A DNA stretch of 64,000 nt from Vogesella mureinivorans (GTDB lineage: Bacteria > Pseudomonadota > Gammaproteobacteria > Burkholderiales > Chromobacteriaceae): NCBI RefSeq assembly GCF_007644035.1, contig NZ_VMTV02000909.1, positions 123,893-187,892 on the forward strand. Reading direction: 5' to 3'. Position numbers and translations under genes: made by a program. This document shows positions 53,563-61,949 of the stretch, piece by piece. Under the pieces are notes generated by a model. The model searched no databases. It was not told the DNA's origin and saw only the letters and a list, made by a program, of their open reading frames with translations. The stretch's first letter is position 1. Every line of letters begins with the position of its first letter.

Positions 53563-55679
53563 CAGTTCCTCCTCGCAGTGAGCGTGTTTTGCTGGTTGAC
53601 GGTGGCCACCAGGTCATTGCCCTGGATGCGGAAATCGCCCTTTACCTGCAGCTGTACCTGCACGGGCTGGTTAGCCGCCTGTTGCATCTTCAGGGCTGCT
53701 GCATCCAGCTTGTTACCGGCGCTGACGGCGCTTTGCACCAGGCCAAGCTGCGGGATGGGGGCTGCGCTTGTCGGGGCATTGCGCTTTATCGGTGACGTGG
53801 TGGCCAGGGCTTTCTCGTCCTGCCCGCCATGGGTGATGTCGTACAGCCAGGTACCCAGCGTGCGCTCCTTGCCGCCATTGGTGGCGGTCAACACCCCCGT
53901 GATACCTGTATTGATTGCGGTGCCAGTCGCGTAACCCGCCACACCGGCCAGGGCAACGCTGCCTCCGGTTTTGAGTGCGCTACCCATACCGGCCAGACGA
54001 CCGGCTCCTGGCAGCCCTGCCGCACCGCCTTTGCCCATCATCAGCATGGGGAGTGCTGCCGCGCCGGCCGCTGCTGCCAAAGCGCTGATGGCCGTCGTCG
54101 CCCCCACCAGCGCGGTGGATAAGCCCGGATACTCTTTGGCGTAGTCCACCAGCTTGAGCTTGGTATCGCCCACGGTTTCGGACAGGCCTTTCAGTGCGTC
54201 AAACTGTGCCTCGGCAAACGCGTTGCTGGCCTGCTGCCCCTTGTAGGCCGCACTCTCATTGATCAGCGCAAAATTGGTATCCGATGCCTGGCCGGGCTTG
54301 GCAGCCATAATCTTGCGTTCGTTCTCCGCCTGCTGCTGGCGGTTGTTCAGGTAGGCCAGCACGCCCATCAGCTCTTGCTGGTCGGACGAAATCTTGCCCA
54401 CCACCGCGCCCTGCAGGATCTGGGCCATGCTGGCCAGCGTGGCTTTCTGTTCCTCGCCAGTGGTGGTTTCCAGCCGCGCCTGCAGCTTGCGGTAGGCCGT
54501 GTTCTGGTTCAGCAGGCCATTGATGGTGTCGCCAAACACGTCTACAGCGTCCTTACCGCTCTTGGCACCATCAATCAGCTGCTGCCGCCAGTTGACGCCC
54601 ACCTTTTTAAAATCGCCGGCGGTTTCGCTGGCGTTCAGCTTGGCCAGAAAATTGACCACGTTGTTACCGGCCTGGTCTTTGCTGCCAGCGGCCACCACCG
54701 CGCTCTGGTTCAGCGCCACCAGCTTGGCCAGCCCCTTGTCACCGCTCATGCCGGCCATGGAGGCGTTGGCCATCTGTTGTGGCAGCCACTTGGCCATGTC
54801 TTTCATCTCGAAGCCGCCCAGCTGGCCGCCCAGCAGCGCCATTTCCAGCGCCCGCGCCGGGTCCTGGATGTTGAAGGTCTTGCGTGCCTTCAGCGCGATA
54901 TCTACCAGCTCGTTGGGGTTGGCGTTACCGGCCGTGGCGTACTTCATCACCACCGGCAGCATGTCGAATGCGGCTTTGCGGCCGGCGTCGCCTTCGCCCA
55001 GGCTACCGCTGGCTATCATGTTGTCTAGTGCCTCGGCCGCTGCGTCGCGGTTGCCACCAGAATGGCGGATGACGTTGCGCATCTCGTCCATGCCAGCTCG
55101 GCGGCCAGCCAAGTCGCGGTCGGCATAGGCCGTGTTGGTCATATTGCGCAGGCGCAGGTCGTAGTCTTCGATACTGGCCAGCGGGCGGTTCAGCACATAG
55201 GCCGCTGCTGCCACACCGCCACCGATAGCGGCAGTGCCACGGCCAACCTTGCCGAGGCGGCTTTCCTGCTCGGCCACGCCTTGCAGCTCGCGGCGCAGCC
55301 CTGCCACCTTGTCGCGCATGGCCTGAAAAGCACGGGCCTGCCCGGATGCCGTCAGCTGGCCGGTGCGCAGCAGGCGGCTATAGGCCGCCTCGGTCTGCCG
55401 GATCTCGCGCTGTATGGTCTGCTCGGCACGCATGCCCAGCTGCTGGCGGGCGGCGTGCATGCGCTGGCTTTCACGCGACAGGCCCACCACGGCGCGTTCG
55501 GCTACGTTGGCGTCGGTGGCCATCTTTGCCAGTGCGCTGGCACCCGCTTTACCGGCCTGGCCAATAGCCTGCCCGGCAGCACCGGCTTGCCGGTCTATCT
55601 GTTGCAGCGCACGCAGCAGCGGGCGGCTGGCTTCGTCCCTGGCACGCAGTACCAGGGCGGCTTCCAGTTGTCGGCTCAT
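53562..55679 (-). CDS. tail tape measure protein
   Basis: A 705-residue tape measure (Mu gp42). Long helical N-terminus (LRALQQIDRQAGAAGQAIGQ), a TP901-type core (DMAKWLPQQMANASMAGMSG), a hydrophobic segment (LVGATTAISALAAAAGAAAL) and an Ala/Gly-rich C-terminus. Its length should set tail length. It begins by ATGA overlap with the frameshifted chaperone frame. Confidence 0.92.
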   Translation of the reverse strand: MSRQLEAALVLRARDEASRPLLRALQQIDRQAGAAGQAIGQAGKAGASALAKMATDANVAERAVVGLSRESQRMHAARQQLGMRAEQTIQREIRQTEAAYSRLLRTGQLTASGQARAFQAMRDKVAGLRRELQGVAEQESRLGKVGRGTAAIGGGVAAAAYVLNRPLASIEDYDLRLRNMTNTAYADRDLAGRRAGMDEMRNVIRHSGGNRDAAAEALDNMIASGSLGEGDAGRKAAFDMLPVVMKYATAGNANPNELVDIALKARKTFNIQDPARALEMALLGGQLGGFEMKDMAKWLPQQMANASMAGMSGDKGLAKLVALNQSAVVAAGSKDQAGNNVVNFLAKLNASETAGDFKKVGVNWRQQLIDGAKSGKDAVDVFGDTINGLLNQNTAYRKLQARLETTTGEEQKATLASMAQILQGAVVGKISSDQQELMGVLAYLNNRQQQAENERKIMAAKPGQASDTNFALINESAAYKGQQASNAFAEAQFDALKGLSETVGDTKLKLVDYAKEYPGLSTALVGATTAISALAAAAGAAALPMLMMGKGGAAGLPGAGRLAGMGSALKTGGSVALAGVAGYATGTAINTGITGVLTATNGGKERTLGTWLYDITHGGQDEKALATTSPIKRNAPTSAAPIPQLGLVQSAVSAGNKLDAAALKMQQAANQPVQVQLQVKGDFRIQGNDLVATVNQQNTLTARRN

Positions 55680-56202
55680 TCGCGTTGACCTTTCTTCTTG
55701 CGCTGGCTCTTGATGCGGCGGCTGGTGCCGTCAGACGTGCCAGACGTAGTTTGGGCAGGCTGCGTGTTGCCATACAGTCTGCCCAGGGCGTCCAGATATG
55801 CTTCCAGCTCGACGGCGTTCAGCTCGCGGGCGTGCTGCTCGCTGATGCCGTGTTTGCCAAGGGCGAGGATGGCAAGCCGGAGTCCGGCAAGCTGTCGCTC
55901 GGCCGTTTGCGCTTTTTTTTAAGCTCGTCACGGGCGGCGGCCAGGGTATCGAAGTCTTCGTCCACCATGCTTTCCAGCAGGGCAAAGTCGATGGCCTCGG
56001 CCGGGATGTCGCCCAGCCTCACCAGGCAGCTGGCCAGCATGGCGGTGTTCAGGCGCAGCATGCTGCCGCTGCCGTGCGTTTCCAGCGCCTGGATGTTGTC
56101 GGCCACGGTGGGCAGGCGCAGGGCAAAGTCGTAGTGCAGCTGGCCGCTGTCGGCCGGGTACTCCACGCCGTACTGCAGGCTGCCGGTTTCGGTACGTATC
56201 AT
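55676..56202 (-). CDS. gp41/gp41' tail assembly chaperone, -1 frameshift product
   Basis: Joining 56202 down to the A-run complementary to 55913-55920 with the -1 frame that continues to TGA at 55676-55678 gives a ~175-residue fusion. After the slip the frame reads AQTAERQLAGLRLAILALGK, ARELNAVELEAYLDALGRLY and a basic tail, with no stop until it overlaps the tape-measure ATG by 4 bp. Programmed frameshifting between the two chaperones before the tape-measure gene is conserved in long-tailed phages, including Mu. Confidence 0.82.
55819..56202 (-). CDS. gp41 tail assembly chaperone, unshifted product
   Basis: The 127-residue zero-frame product: MIRTETGSLQYGVEYPADSG, QLHYDFALRLPTVADNIQALE, LVRLGDIPAEAIDFALLESM, then after the A-run a low-complexity Pro/Ser tail (SDSLPDSGLPSSPLANTASA) that has the look of non-selected sequence. 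Most translation should give this short form. Confidence 0.85.
   Translation of the reverse strand: MIRTETGSLQYGVEYPADSGQLHYDFALRLPTVADNIQALETHGSGSMLRLNTAMLASCLVRLGDIPAEAIDFALLESMVDEDFDTLAAARDELKKKRKRPSDSLPDSGLPSSPLANTASASSTPAS
55913..55920 (-). promoter_or_regulatory. slippery A8 frameshift site
   Basis: Minus strand CTT-AAA-AAA-AAG-CGC. Both P- and A-site tRNA-Lys can re-pair after a -1 slip on the A run. It sits exactly where the long -1 frame becomes usable. Confidence 0.8.
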
Positions 56203-56205
56203 CGT

Positions 56206-56577
56206 TTACTCCTTGCCTTTGCTCAGTGCGGCCATCTTGATGTCGCGGCGCGCTTCGTTGTCCACGCTGTATTTCTCGCCGGTTTCCAGCGTGAAGCAGT
56301 CGCGGTAGCTTTCGCGCTTGCCGCCCGCGCTGGCCGGGTAGATCACCAGCTTGGCACCTTCGATGGCGTCCCAGTCGATGTCACCGGTGAGCGGGATGAC
56401 CACGGTGATGGACAGCTCGTATTCGGCAATGCCTTTGGCGAAGCCTTTGGCACGGCCGGTCTTGTTCATGGTTTTCACCAGCTTGCGGCCGGTTTTGGTG
56501 GTGACGTTGAGGTCGACGACTTCTACTTCCTTGCCGTCTACCTCCAGCACGATGGCACCGGCGTATTCTTCCAACAT
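56206..56577 (-). CDS. tail tube protein (Mu M)
   Basis: A 123-residue tube protein: MLEEYAGAIVLEVDGKEVEV start, GRKLVKTMNKTGRAKGFAKG, and YELSITVVIPLTGDIDWDAIEGAKLVIYPA split over two beta strands. Forms the inner tube under the sheath. Confidence 0.9.
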   Translation of the reverse strand: MLEEYAGAIVLEVDGKEVEVVDLNVTTKTGRKLVKTMNKTGRAKGFAKGIAEYELSITVVIPLTGDIDWDAIEGAKLVIYPASAGGKRESYRDCFTLETGEKYSVDNEARRDIKMAALSKGKE

Positions 56578-56589
56578 GGTTGGCTCCTT

Positions 56590-56970
56590 TTATGGCTGCT
56601 TGGCCAGCTGGCTGCACAGGGCATAGCCCATCAGCGGCCACAGTTTGGCGATGGCGTTGGCGCGGGCAATCTGGCGGCCGTCTTCTGGCTTGAATTGCTG
56701 TGCGCTGGCGCAGGCGCTCTCGCCGGTGACGATGAAGCCATTGCGCAGCTGCAGCACGCAGAAGGTCAGCAGCTGGGTTCTGGCCAGAAACCAGCCCCCC
56801 TCCGGGCACACGTGCACGCTATTGCCGTGCTGCATGGCGTCGCTGGCAATGAAGTAATGCTCGCTGAGGATGCCGGCCTCGATATCTGCCAGCGTGATGC
56901 ACGGCGCAGGCGAGGTGCTGCCCTGCAACGGTGCCGGGCTCACGCTGGCATCGGCGTATTTTTCCAACAT
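56590..56970 (-). CDS. phage Gp49/Sf6 gene 66 family protein
   Basis: A 126-residue protein between sheath and tube genes, an extra gene compared with Mu. Its C-terminal half (LTFCVLQLRNGFIVTGESAC, FKPEDGRQIARANAIAKLWP, LMGYALCSQL) matches the N4 Gp49/Sf6 gene 66 family of small phage proteins of unknown role. The start region around the ATG (MLEKYA, TTCCAACATGG on the plus strand) nearly duplicates that of the tail-tube gene (MLEEYA), suggesting insertion by recombination at a copied start site. Confidence 0.8.
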   Translation of the reverse strand: MLEKYADASVSPAPLQGSTSPAPCITLADIEAGILSEHYFIASDAMQHGNSVHVCPEGGWFLARTQLLTFCVLQLRNGFIVTGESACASAQQFKPEDGRQIARANAIAKLWPLMGYALCSQLAKQP

Positions 56971-57013
56971 GGCGGGTTCTCCTGGTACGGGGTGGCACGG
57001 CCACCCCTTGGGC

Positions 57014-58486
57014 TTACAGCAACAGGTCGATGCGGCCGGCAATCACGTGCAGGCCGTTGACCACGTCGCACGGAATCTTCAGGTTCAGGCGGTTCACGTC
57101 CTGGCTGTCGCGCTCGGCCAGCAGGCCGTCCTTGTTGGCCTCTACCGCTTCCACGATCTCCAGCTCTTCCAGCTTCACCAGCACGTCCAGCGCCTCGCTG
57201 CGTACTTTGGCCGGTGTGCGCTCGGATAGCTTTTCACGCGGGAAGCGCAGCGAAATGCGCTCACGCACTGCCTTGCGCACGTAATCCAGCGTGCGGATGG
57301 TGGTGACGTCCAGCAGCGATACGTCGGCCACACCTTGCGGGTCTTTGGTATAGGTGGTGAGGGCGCGCACGATCTGCACTTTGTCACCGGGGCCGACTTC
57401 CAGCGGCGTCAGGCCGTTGGCCAGCGCGTTTTCCTGCTCGGTACGCATGGGCTGCGCGGTGATCGCCGTTACGTCCAGGCCGGCCAGCGGCAAGGTATTC
57501 AGCGGGCGGGCCGGGTCTTCCTCGCTGGCCAGTACGGCGGCGTAGGCAGCGGCAATCTCGCAGGGCAGGCACAAGCTGCCACGGTGCCAGGCACCACTGA
57601 TGCGGCCGCTGTTGATCTGGCCGGCCAGCGTGGTGCCGGTGGCCAGCGTACCGGGCCAGCCAAACGCGCCAACAGCACCACGCTGTTCCAGCGGGCCGGA
57701 CACAAAGTCCAGGTGCGTGCGCAGCGCGGTCAGGTGCGCCTGGGTAGACAGCGGCGCAGCGATAATGTGATGACCGGCACCAGCCACCGCCGCCAGCGCA
57801 CTGGCGTAGTCGGGGTCGACTGCCCCGCCCACCATGGCGTTGACCAGGTGGGTAATACCGCCGGCGCTGCACCAGGTGGATACCGGAATGGCGTTGCCCT
57901 GCGCGCCCTTGTGCCGGGCGGTGAGGACCACCGAATGGCCGGAACTGGTGATTTGTGACGGCACGTTAAACGGCAGGCTGGACGACGACAGCGGCACAGC
58001 TGTGGCCAGCACCGGCAGGTCCTGCGCGTTCAGCAACGTGGTGAGCTGGATGGCGATGTCGCTGGCCAGCATGCCGGCGCTGATGCCCAGGCTGACGCTG
58101 TTATTGCCTACCGCCACCTGGATCTGGCCGCTGGACGTGGCCGTGCCGGCCAGCAGGACGCCGCCCACGGCTGCCACGCTGCCCGGCGCATCCTCTACCG
58201 CCAGCAGGGTGAGCTGCAGATAAGGGTTGGCCGTAATGGCCGCACGGGCCATGCGGTGGGCGTAGGAACCACGGCCAAACAGCTGGGCTGCCTGCTCGTC
58301 GCTGAATACGTCCACCGGCATCAGGGCCGGCTGGCTGCCGCTGGCCAGCTTTTGTGCCAGGCACAGCAAGCGCTGCGGGTTGCCCGGCAGCGTGCGCACC
58401 GCCAGCCTGGTGTTGAACTCGAAGTATTTGCCCGGCTTGCGAATGCTGGACGGGATGCCATCAAAGGCGATATTGGCGCTGGCCAT
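57014..58486 (-). CDS. tail sheath protein (Mu L)
   Basis: A 490-residue contractile sheath subunit: MASANIAFDGIPSSIRKPGKY start, a central variable domain, and the conserved C-terminal VALTTYTKDPQGVADVSLLDVTTIRTLDYV region split across strands, ending NLKIPCDVVNGLHVIAGRIDLLL. Confirms a myovirus-type tail. Confidence 0.94.
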   Translation of the reverse strand: MASANIAFDGIPSSIRKPGKYFEFNTRLAVRTLPGNPQRLLCLAQKLASGSQPALMPVDVFSDEQAAQLFGRGSYAHRMARAAITANPYLQLTLLAVEDAPGSVAAVGGVLLAGTATSSGQIQVAVGNNSVSLGISAGMLASDIAIQLTTLLNAQDLPVLATAVPLSSSSLPFNVPSQITSSGHSVVLTARHKGAQGNAIPVSTWCSAGGITHLVNAMVGGAVDPDYASALAAVAGAGHHIIAAPLSTQAHLTALRTHLDFVSGPLEQRGAVGAFGWPGTLATGTTLAGQINSGRISGAWHRGSLCLPCEIAAAYAAVLASEEDPARPLNTLPLAGLDVTAITAQPMRTEQENALANGLTPLEVGPGDKVQIVRALTTYTKDPQGVADVSLLDVTTIRTLDYVRKAVRERISLRFPREKLSERTPAKVRSEALDVLVKLEELEIVEAVEANKDGLLAERDSQDVNRLNLKIPCDVVNGLHVIAGRIDLLL

Positions 58487-58674
58487 CAGGCGGCTCCTTT
58501 GGTTTTGGCGGGGCTTTTGGCCTGCTCTGCCGTGACGTCCCGCAGGTCACCATCGGCAATCATGCGCAGGTAATAGGCGCTGGGCTGCACGTCCTGCGCG
58601 GCCTGGTCGGTGATGTACTCACGCGGCTGCTCTTCCTTGGGCACCTGCAGCCCCTTGGCGGCAATGACTTTCAT
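58486..58674 (-). CDS. Mu gp38-like protein (DUF2635)
   Basis: A 62-residue protein, MKVIAAKGLQVPKEEQPREY start, with a SAYYLRMIADGDL stretch. Small DUF2635 proteins sit between gp37 and the sheath in Mu-like phages. Overlaps both neighbours. Confidence 0.85.
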   Translation of the reverse strand: MKVIAAKGLQVPKEEQPREYITDQAAQDVQPSAYYLRMIADGDLRDVTAEQAKSPAKTKGAA

Positions 58675-59312
58675 GCTTCACTCCTGTCGATGAGGTCCTG
58701 GGCGTCGGGCTGGCCGTCGTCCGGGGCGAGGTGGTAAGTAAGGCCGGTACGCAGCCAGGCCGGTGCCGGGTTTTGCAGCTGGCCGCCAAACTGGCCAAAG
58801 ATGGCGTCCGGGCTATCGGGTGTGGTGACTTCGGGCCAATGGCCGCATGGCAGGATGTCTTCCACCCAGCTGGTGGCAAACTCGCAGGCAAATACGCTGA
58901 AGGCGTCATCGTTCAGGCGGGTGTTGTACAAAGTGCGTACCTTGCCCGCCTGCAGCGGCGATATCGCCAGCGCCATGTCCTGGCCAGACAGCAGGCGGCG
59001 CACGGCTTTCACCAGCTGGTTGCTGCCCACCTGGCCTGGCAGGCTGCCACCCTGGCGCCCGGCCTGTTGCACCAGGTTGCGCTCGCCCACCATCACCACA
59101 AACTGCGCGCCAACCTTTTGCTGGCTGCGGCTGGTGCTGGCCTGCCGCGTGTCATTAATGCCGCCAAAGGTGACCCATACCGCCGGGAAGGCGCGGATGA
59201 CGCGGGCCAGATCGTCGTCCAGCTCGCCGCTGTAGCTGTCTACCTGGCGCACCATGCGGCCCAGGCCAGCCTGCAGGCGGGTGATGATGGCGCGCTCCAC
59301 GGCGGTAATCAT
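58671..59312 (-). CDS. Mu gp37-like protein (DUF1834)
   Basis: A 213-residue protein: ITAVERAIITRLQAGLGRMV, VDSYSGELDDDLARVIRAFP, AVWVTFGG. Matches the Mu gp37 position and family, a probable tail-terminator or head-tail joining component. Confidence 0.85.
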   Translation of the reverse strand: MITAVERAIITRLQAGLGRMVRQVDSYSGELDDDLARVIRAFPAVWVTFGGINDTRQASTSRSQQKVGAQFVVMVGERNLVQQAGRQGGSLPGQVGSNQLVKAVRRLLSGQDMALAISPLQAGKVRTLYNTRLNDDAFSVFACEFATSWVEDILPCGHWPEVTTPDSPDAIFGQFGGQLQNPAPAWLRTGLTYHLAPDDGQPDAQDLIDRSEA

Positions 59313-59734
59313 CAGTACGCCCCCGAGGCGCGGCTGAACACGCTGCCGGCCGACAACAGCTGCACGCTGTTGTCCGAGGTGGCGGCCACCTCGCCGGACG
59401 GCATGCCGCCCAGGCTGACCTTGCCGCTGGCCACGTGCTCCAGAAAGCGCACCGCGTCGCGGTAGCGGTCGCGGATGTCGTCGCTGACCAGGGTGCTGCT
59501 ACCGCACAGACGGTAACGGGCAATGTCGCAGGTGTAGCCGGTGAGGATGCGCGGTGCCGGGGCTAGCGGCAGCGGGTAGCGACCGGCCAGAAAGCCGTCC
59601 ACCTCTGCCGCCGCGTCGGCCAGCGCGATGGCCAGCACGCTGTCGTCCGCCTGGCCGCTGCGGCTGCGGTCGGTCAGCATCACCACTTCGTTCAGGCCGA
59701 AGCGGGCTTCCATGTCGGTGCGGGTGGCGTACAT
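59312..59734 (-). CDS. Mu gp36-like protein (DUF1320)
   Basis: A 140-residue head-tail connector-type protein: MYATRTDMEARFGLNEVVML, ADAAAEVDGFLAGRYPLPL, ILTGYTCDIARYRL. ATG 59732-59734 lies 2 bp after gp35; the longer frame is rejected. Confidence 0.9.
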   Translation of the reverse strand: MYATRTDMEARFGLNEVVMLTDRSRSGQADDSVLAIALADAAAEVDGFLAGRYPLPLAPAPRILTGYTCDIARYRLCGSSTLVSDDIRDRYRDAVRFLEHVASGKVSLGGMPSGEVAATSDNSVQLLSAGSVFSRASGAY

Positions 59735-59736
59735 GG

Positions 59737-60057
59737 TCAGCCCTCCGCATCCAGCCGGATGGCCTGCACGACCAGCATCGGCTCCTGGCAGAGCTGCGCC
59801 AGCTGCTGCTGGCTGAGTTCTGCCAACGGCAGCGTGGTGGCGCTGCGGGTAAACACGAAGCCGGCGCGGCGGAAGGTGTCGCACTTGGCCACCACCTGGA
59901 TGGCGTCGGGGCTAAAGCTGCCAGCCACCGTATCGCCACCGTCAGTGGTTAGCAGTACCGGGTCGGCAGCTGGCGGCTGACCCTGCTGCACCGCGCTGTC
60001 AGCCGTGGTTTGCGGTGCACCGGCAGTGCCGTCTTTCTTGCTTTTGCTTTCAGGCAT
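59737..60057 (-). CDS. Mu gp35-like protein
   Basis: A 106-residue protein with a Ser/Lys/Ala-rich N-terminus (MPESKSKKDGTAGAPQTTAD) and a C-terminal domain FRRAGFVFTRSATTLPLAEL-SQQQLAQL typical of HI1506/Mu gp35 proteins. Position after the major head gene supports it. Function unknown. Confidence 0.8.
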   Translation of the reverse strand: MPESKSKKDGTAGAPQTTADSAVQQGQPPAADPVLLTTDGGDTVAGSFSPDAIQVVAKCDTFRRAGFVFTRSATTLPLAELSQQQLAQLCQEPMLVVQAIRLDAEG

Positions 60058-60069
60058 GATGACGCTCCC

Positions 60070-60978
60070 TTATGCCACGCTACCGTCAGAGCCGTAGGCC
60101 AGCTGCCAGAAGCCGTAGCCACCGGCGGCGCGGGCCTCGGCACCGAACTGGTACTTTTTGCGGCTGAACACGTTGTCGGCCTGCGGGTCGGTCTGCTCTA
60201 CAAACACCGGCTTTTTGCGCTCCTGGTAAATGAACGGTTTAACCGGCTTGGTGGTATCCAGCAGGAACCAGGCGTCGTCCGAGGTCAGCCACGGTGCCAC
60301 CACCACCTTGGCGGTGTTCTTGTACGGGTTGGCCTTGCCGTCTTCCAGGCGGTCTACCGTCATCAGCGCGTTGGCTTCGTCTTCCAGCGCGGGCGGCACC
60401 AGCAAGATGTTGGGGGTGATGTTCAGTGGGCGGCCTTCGTCGTCCTTGAACTTCTTCATGGTGGTGCGCCCTGCGCCATAGCTGGCTTTGGCTGCTGCCA
60501 GGCTGGCCGCCGACAGCTTCTTGCTGCCCTTGTTGGATACCGATTGGCCATTGACCGGGTGGTCGGTGTCGAAGAAGTACTGGCCGTCGTAGCACGGCGT
60601 GCTGAACGCCTTGTTGACCAGGTCGAACACGATTTCATCCGGCAGCTGCTTGGCAGAAAAGCCGGCCATCTGCGCCTGCGGCGCGTAGATGCCCAGGTTG
60701 TCGTCTTCGATGTCGTTACGGTCTACCTCGACCGTGGCTTCCCAGTCGTCGTTGGTGATGCTGTAGCCGGATGCCGACAGCGCCTTGACGGCCTTGTCGC
60801 CTATCCATTTCTGCATGCGAGGAAAGCCGGACAGCCACTTGTAGTCGTTGGAGCGTGCCGTGGACGGCACCACCATGGCTACGTCCTGCCACTGGTTGGG
60901 TGCCGCATCGAAAGCATTGTTGAAGGTGGTCTTCAGGTTGACGAAGATCGCCTTGAGGGTGGAGGCATTCACGATCAT
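60070..60978 (-). CDS. major head (capsid) protein, Mu gpT-like
   Basis: A 302-residue HK97-fold capsid protein: MIVNASTLKAIFVNLKTTFN start, YKWLSGFPRMQKWIGDKAV, DRNDIEDDNLGIYAPQAQMA, FDTDHPVNG and PNILLVPPALEDEANALM. ATG 60976-60978 has AAGGAAA upstream. Confidence 0.94.
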   Translation of the reverse strand: MIVNASTLKAIFVNLKTTFNNAFDAAPNQWQDVAMVVPSTARSNDYKWLSGFPRMQKWIGDKAVKALSASGYSITNDDWEATVEVDRNDIEDDNLGIYAPQAQMAGFSAKQLPDEIVFDLVNKAFSTPCYDGQYFFDTDHPVNGQSVSNKGSKKLSAASLAAAKASYGAGRTTMKKFKDDEGRPLNITPNILLVPPALEDEANALMTVDRLEDGKANPYKNTAKVVVAPWLTSDDAWFLLDTTKPVKPFIYQERKKPVFVEQTDPQADNVFSRKKYQFGAEARAAGGYGFWQLAYGSDGSVA

Positions 60979-60988
60979 GGTGGTTTCC

Positions 60989-61393
60989 TTAGATGACCCA
61001 CACGCCGTCGGTGTCCACACCGACCACCAGGCCAGCGGGCGAACGGGTGTTGGTGCCGTGGGTACGGGCAACGGTCTGGTTGTCGACGATGTAGCAAGGG
61101 CGGCCCAGGCTGGCCTGGGTCACCGGGTCGCCGGCGTCGTTCAGCCACTTGAAGGCACGGCCGCGCTGTACCAGCACGGTGGCGGCACCATCGGCACCGG
61201 CACTGTTGTCGATGCTGATATCTGCCATGCCCAGGTAAGCCAGCGTGGCAGCGGTGATGCCCGGGGCGGCAAACCCGCTGGCGTTGGCCACCACCAGCGT
61301 GCCGGCCGGGATCTTCACGCCGGCCGCCACCGGCACGGCCAGCAGCTGGCCGTCCTTGTGCGGTGTATTACGGTCTTGGTTGGTTGCAGCCAT
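60989..61393 (-). CDS. probable capsid decoration protein
   Basis: A 134-residue beta-rich protein between scaffold and major head genes: DGQLLAVPVAAGVKIPAGTL, VVANASGFAAPGITAATLAY, VLVQRGRAFKWLND. The layout (small Ala/Val-rich protein with PAGTLV) matches capsid cement/decoration proteins. Function inferred from position and composition. Confidence 0.65.
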   Translation of the reverse strand: MAATNQDRNTPHKDGQLLAVPVAAGVKIPAGTLVVANASGFAAPGITAATLAYLGMADISIDNSAGADGAATVLVQRGRAFKWLNDAGDPVTQASLGRPCYIVDNQTVARTHGTNTRSPAGLVVGVDTDGVWVI

Positions 61394-61397
61394 GGGT

Positions 61398-61949
61398 TTA
61401 CTCCTTGAAAGCGGCAGCCACGGCAGCCGGGTCGTTACCGAACATGTGGCATACCGCCAGCGTGGTGTCGTCCAGCGCGGCAGTGTTGGCGGCTACCGGT
61501 GCCTGGCCGCCGGTCTGGGTGCCACTGAGCGCGGCGATTTTGGGGGCGGTGTCCAGATAGCCCTGCAGCGCCGGCAGGTTGCCCTGGCCCAGCTCACGCG
61601 CCCATTGCTCCTGTGCCGGCAGCAGGCGGCCGTCGGACAGCGCAGCCACCACCAGCTCGTCTACCTGGCGGCCGGCCAGCTGGCCGCTCAGGGCGGCGAC
61701 CTGGTTCTGCAGCTCGCGCATGGTGTCTACCGACACAAAGCGTGCCGGGTCTGCCTGGTTGGCCGACAGTGCAGCAATGCGTTGCTGCTGCTCTGCCAGC
61801 ATGGCCGGCAGGTTGACGCTGGCAGCGGCCGTGCCCTGGCCGGCAGACAGCTTCTCTACCAGCTTGGTCAGCTGGGCCTTGATGTCGTCGACGGTGGCAC
61901 CGACGGGCAGGTTGAGCAGCCAGCGCAGCTGCTCGGCAAGTTCTTCCAT
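61398..61949 (-). CDS. Mu gpZ-like scaffold from internal start
   Basis: In frame within the protease gene, ATG 61947-61949 (MEELAEQLRWLLNLP) has AAGGAGG nine bases upstream, the best ribosome site in the region. It would give a separate 183-residue scaffold, mostly coiled coil (LAEQQQRIAALSANQ; LQNQVAALSGQLAGRQ). Mu produces gpZ in just this way. Confidence 0.8.
   Translation of the reverse strand: MEELAEQLRWLLNLPVGATVDDIKAQLTKLVEKLSAGQGTAAASVNLPAMLAEQQQRIAALSANQADPARFVSVDTMRELQNQVAALSGQLAGRQVDELVVAALSDGRLLPAQEQWARELGQGNLPALQGYLDTAPKIAALSGTQTGGQAPVAANTAALDDTTLAVCHMFGNDPAAVAAAFKE

Noticed and set aside
55731-55985. Separate small gene in the third frame after gp41
   Set aside because: Basic, Trp/Arg-rich translation without start signal; the -1 frame gives the expected chaperone extension instead.
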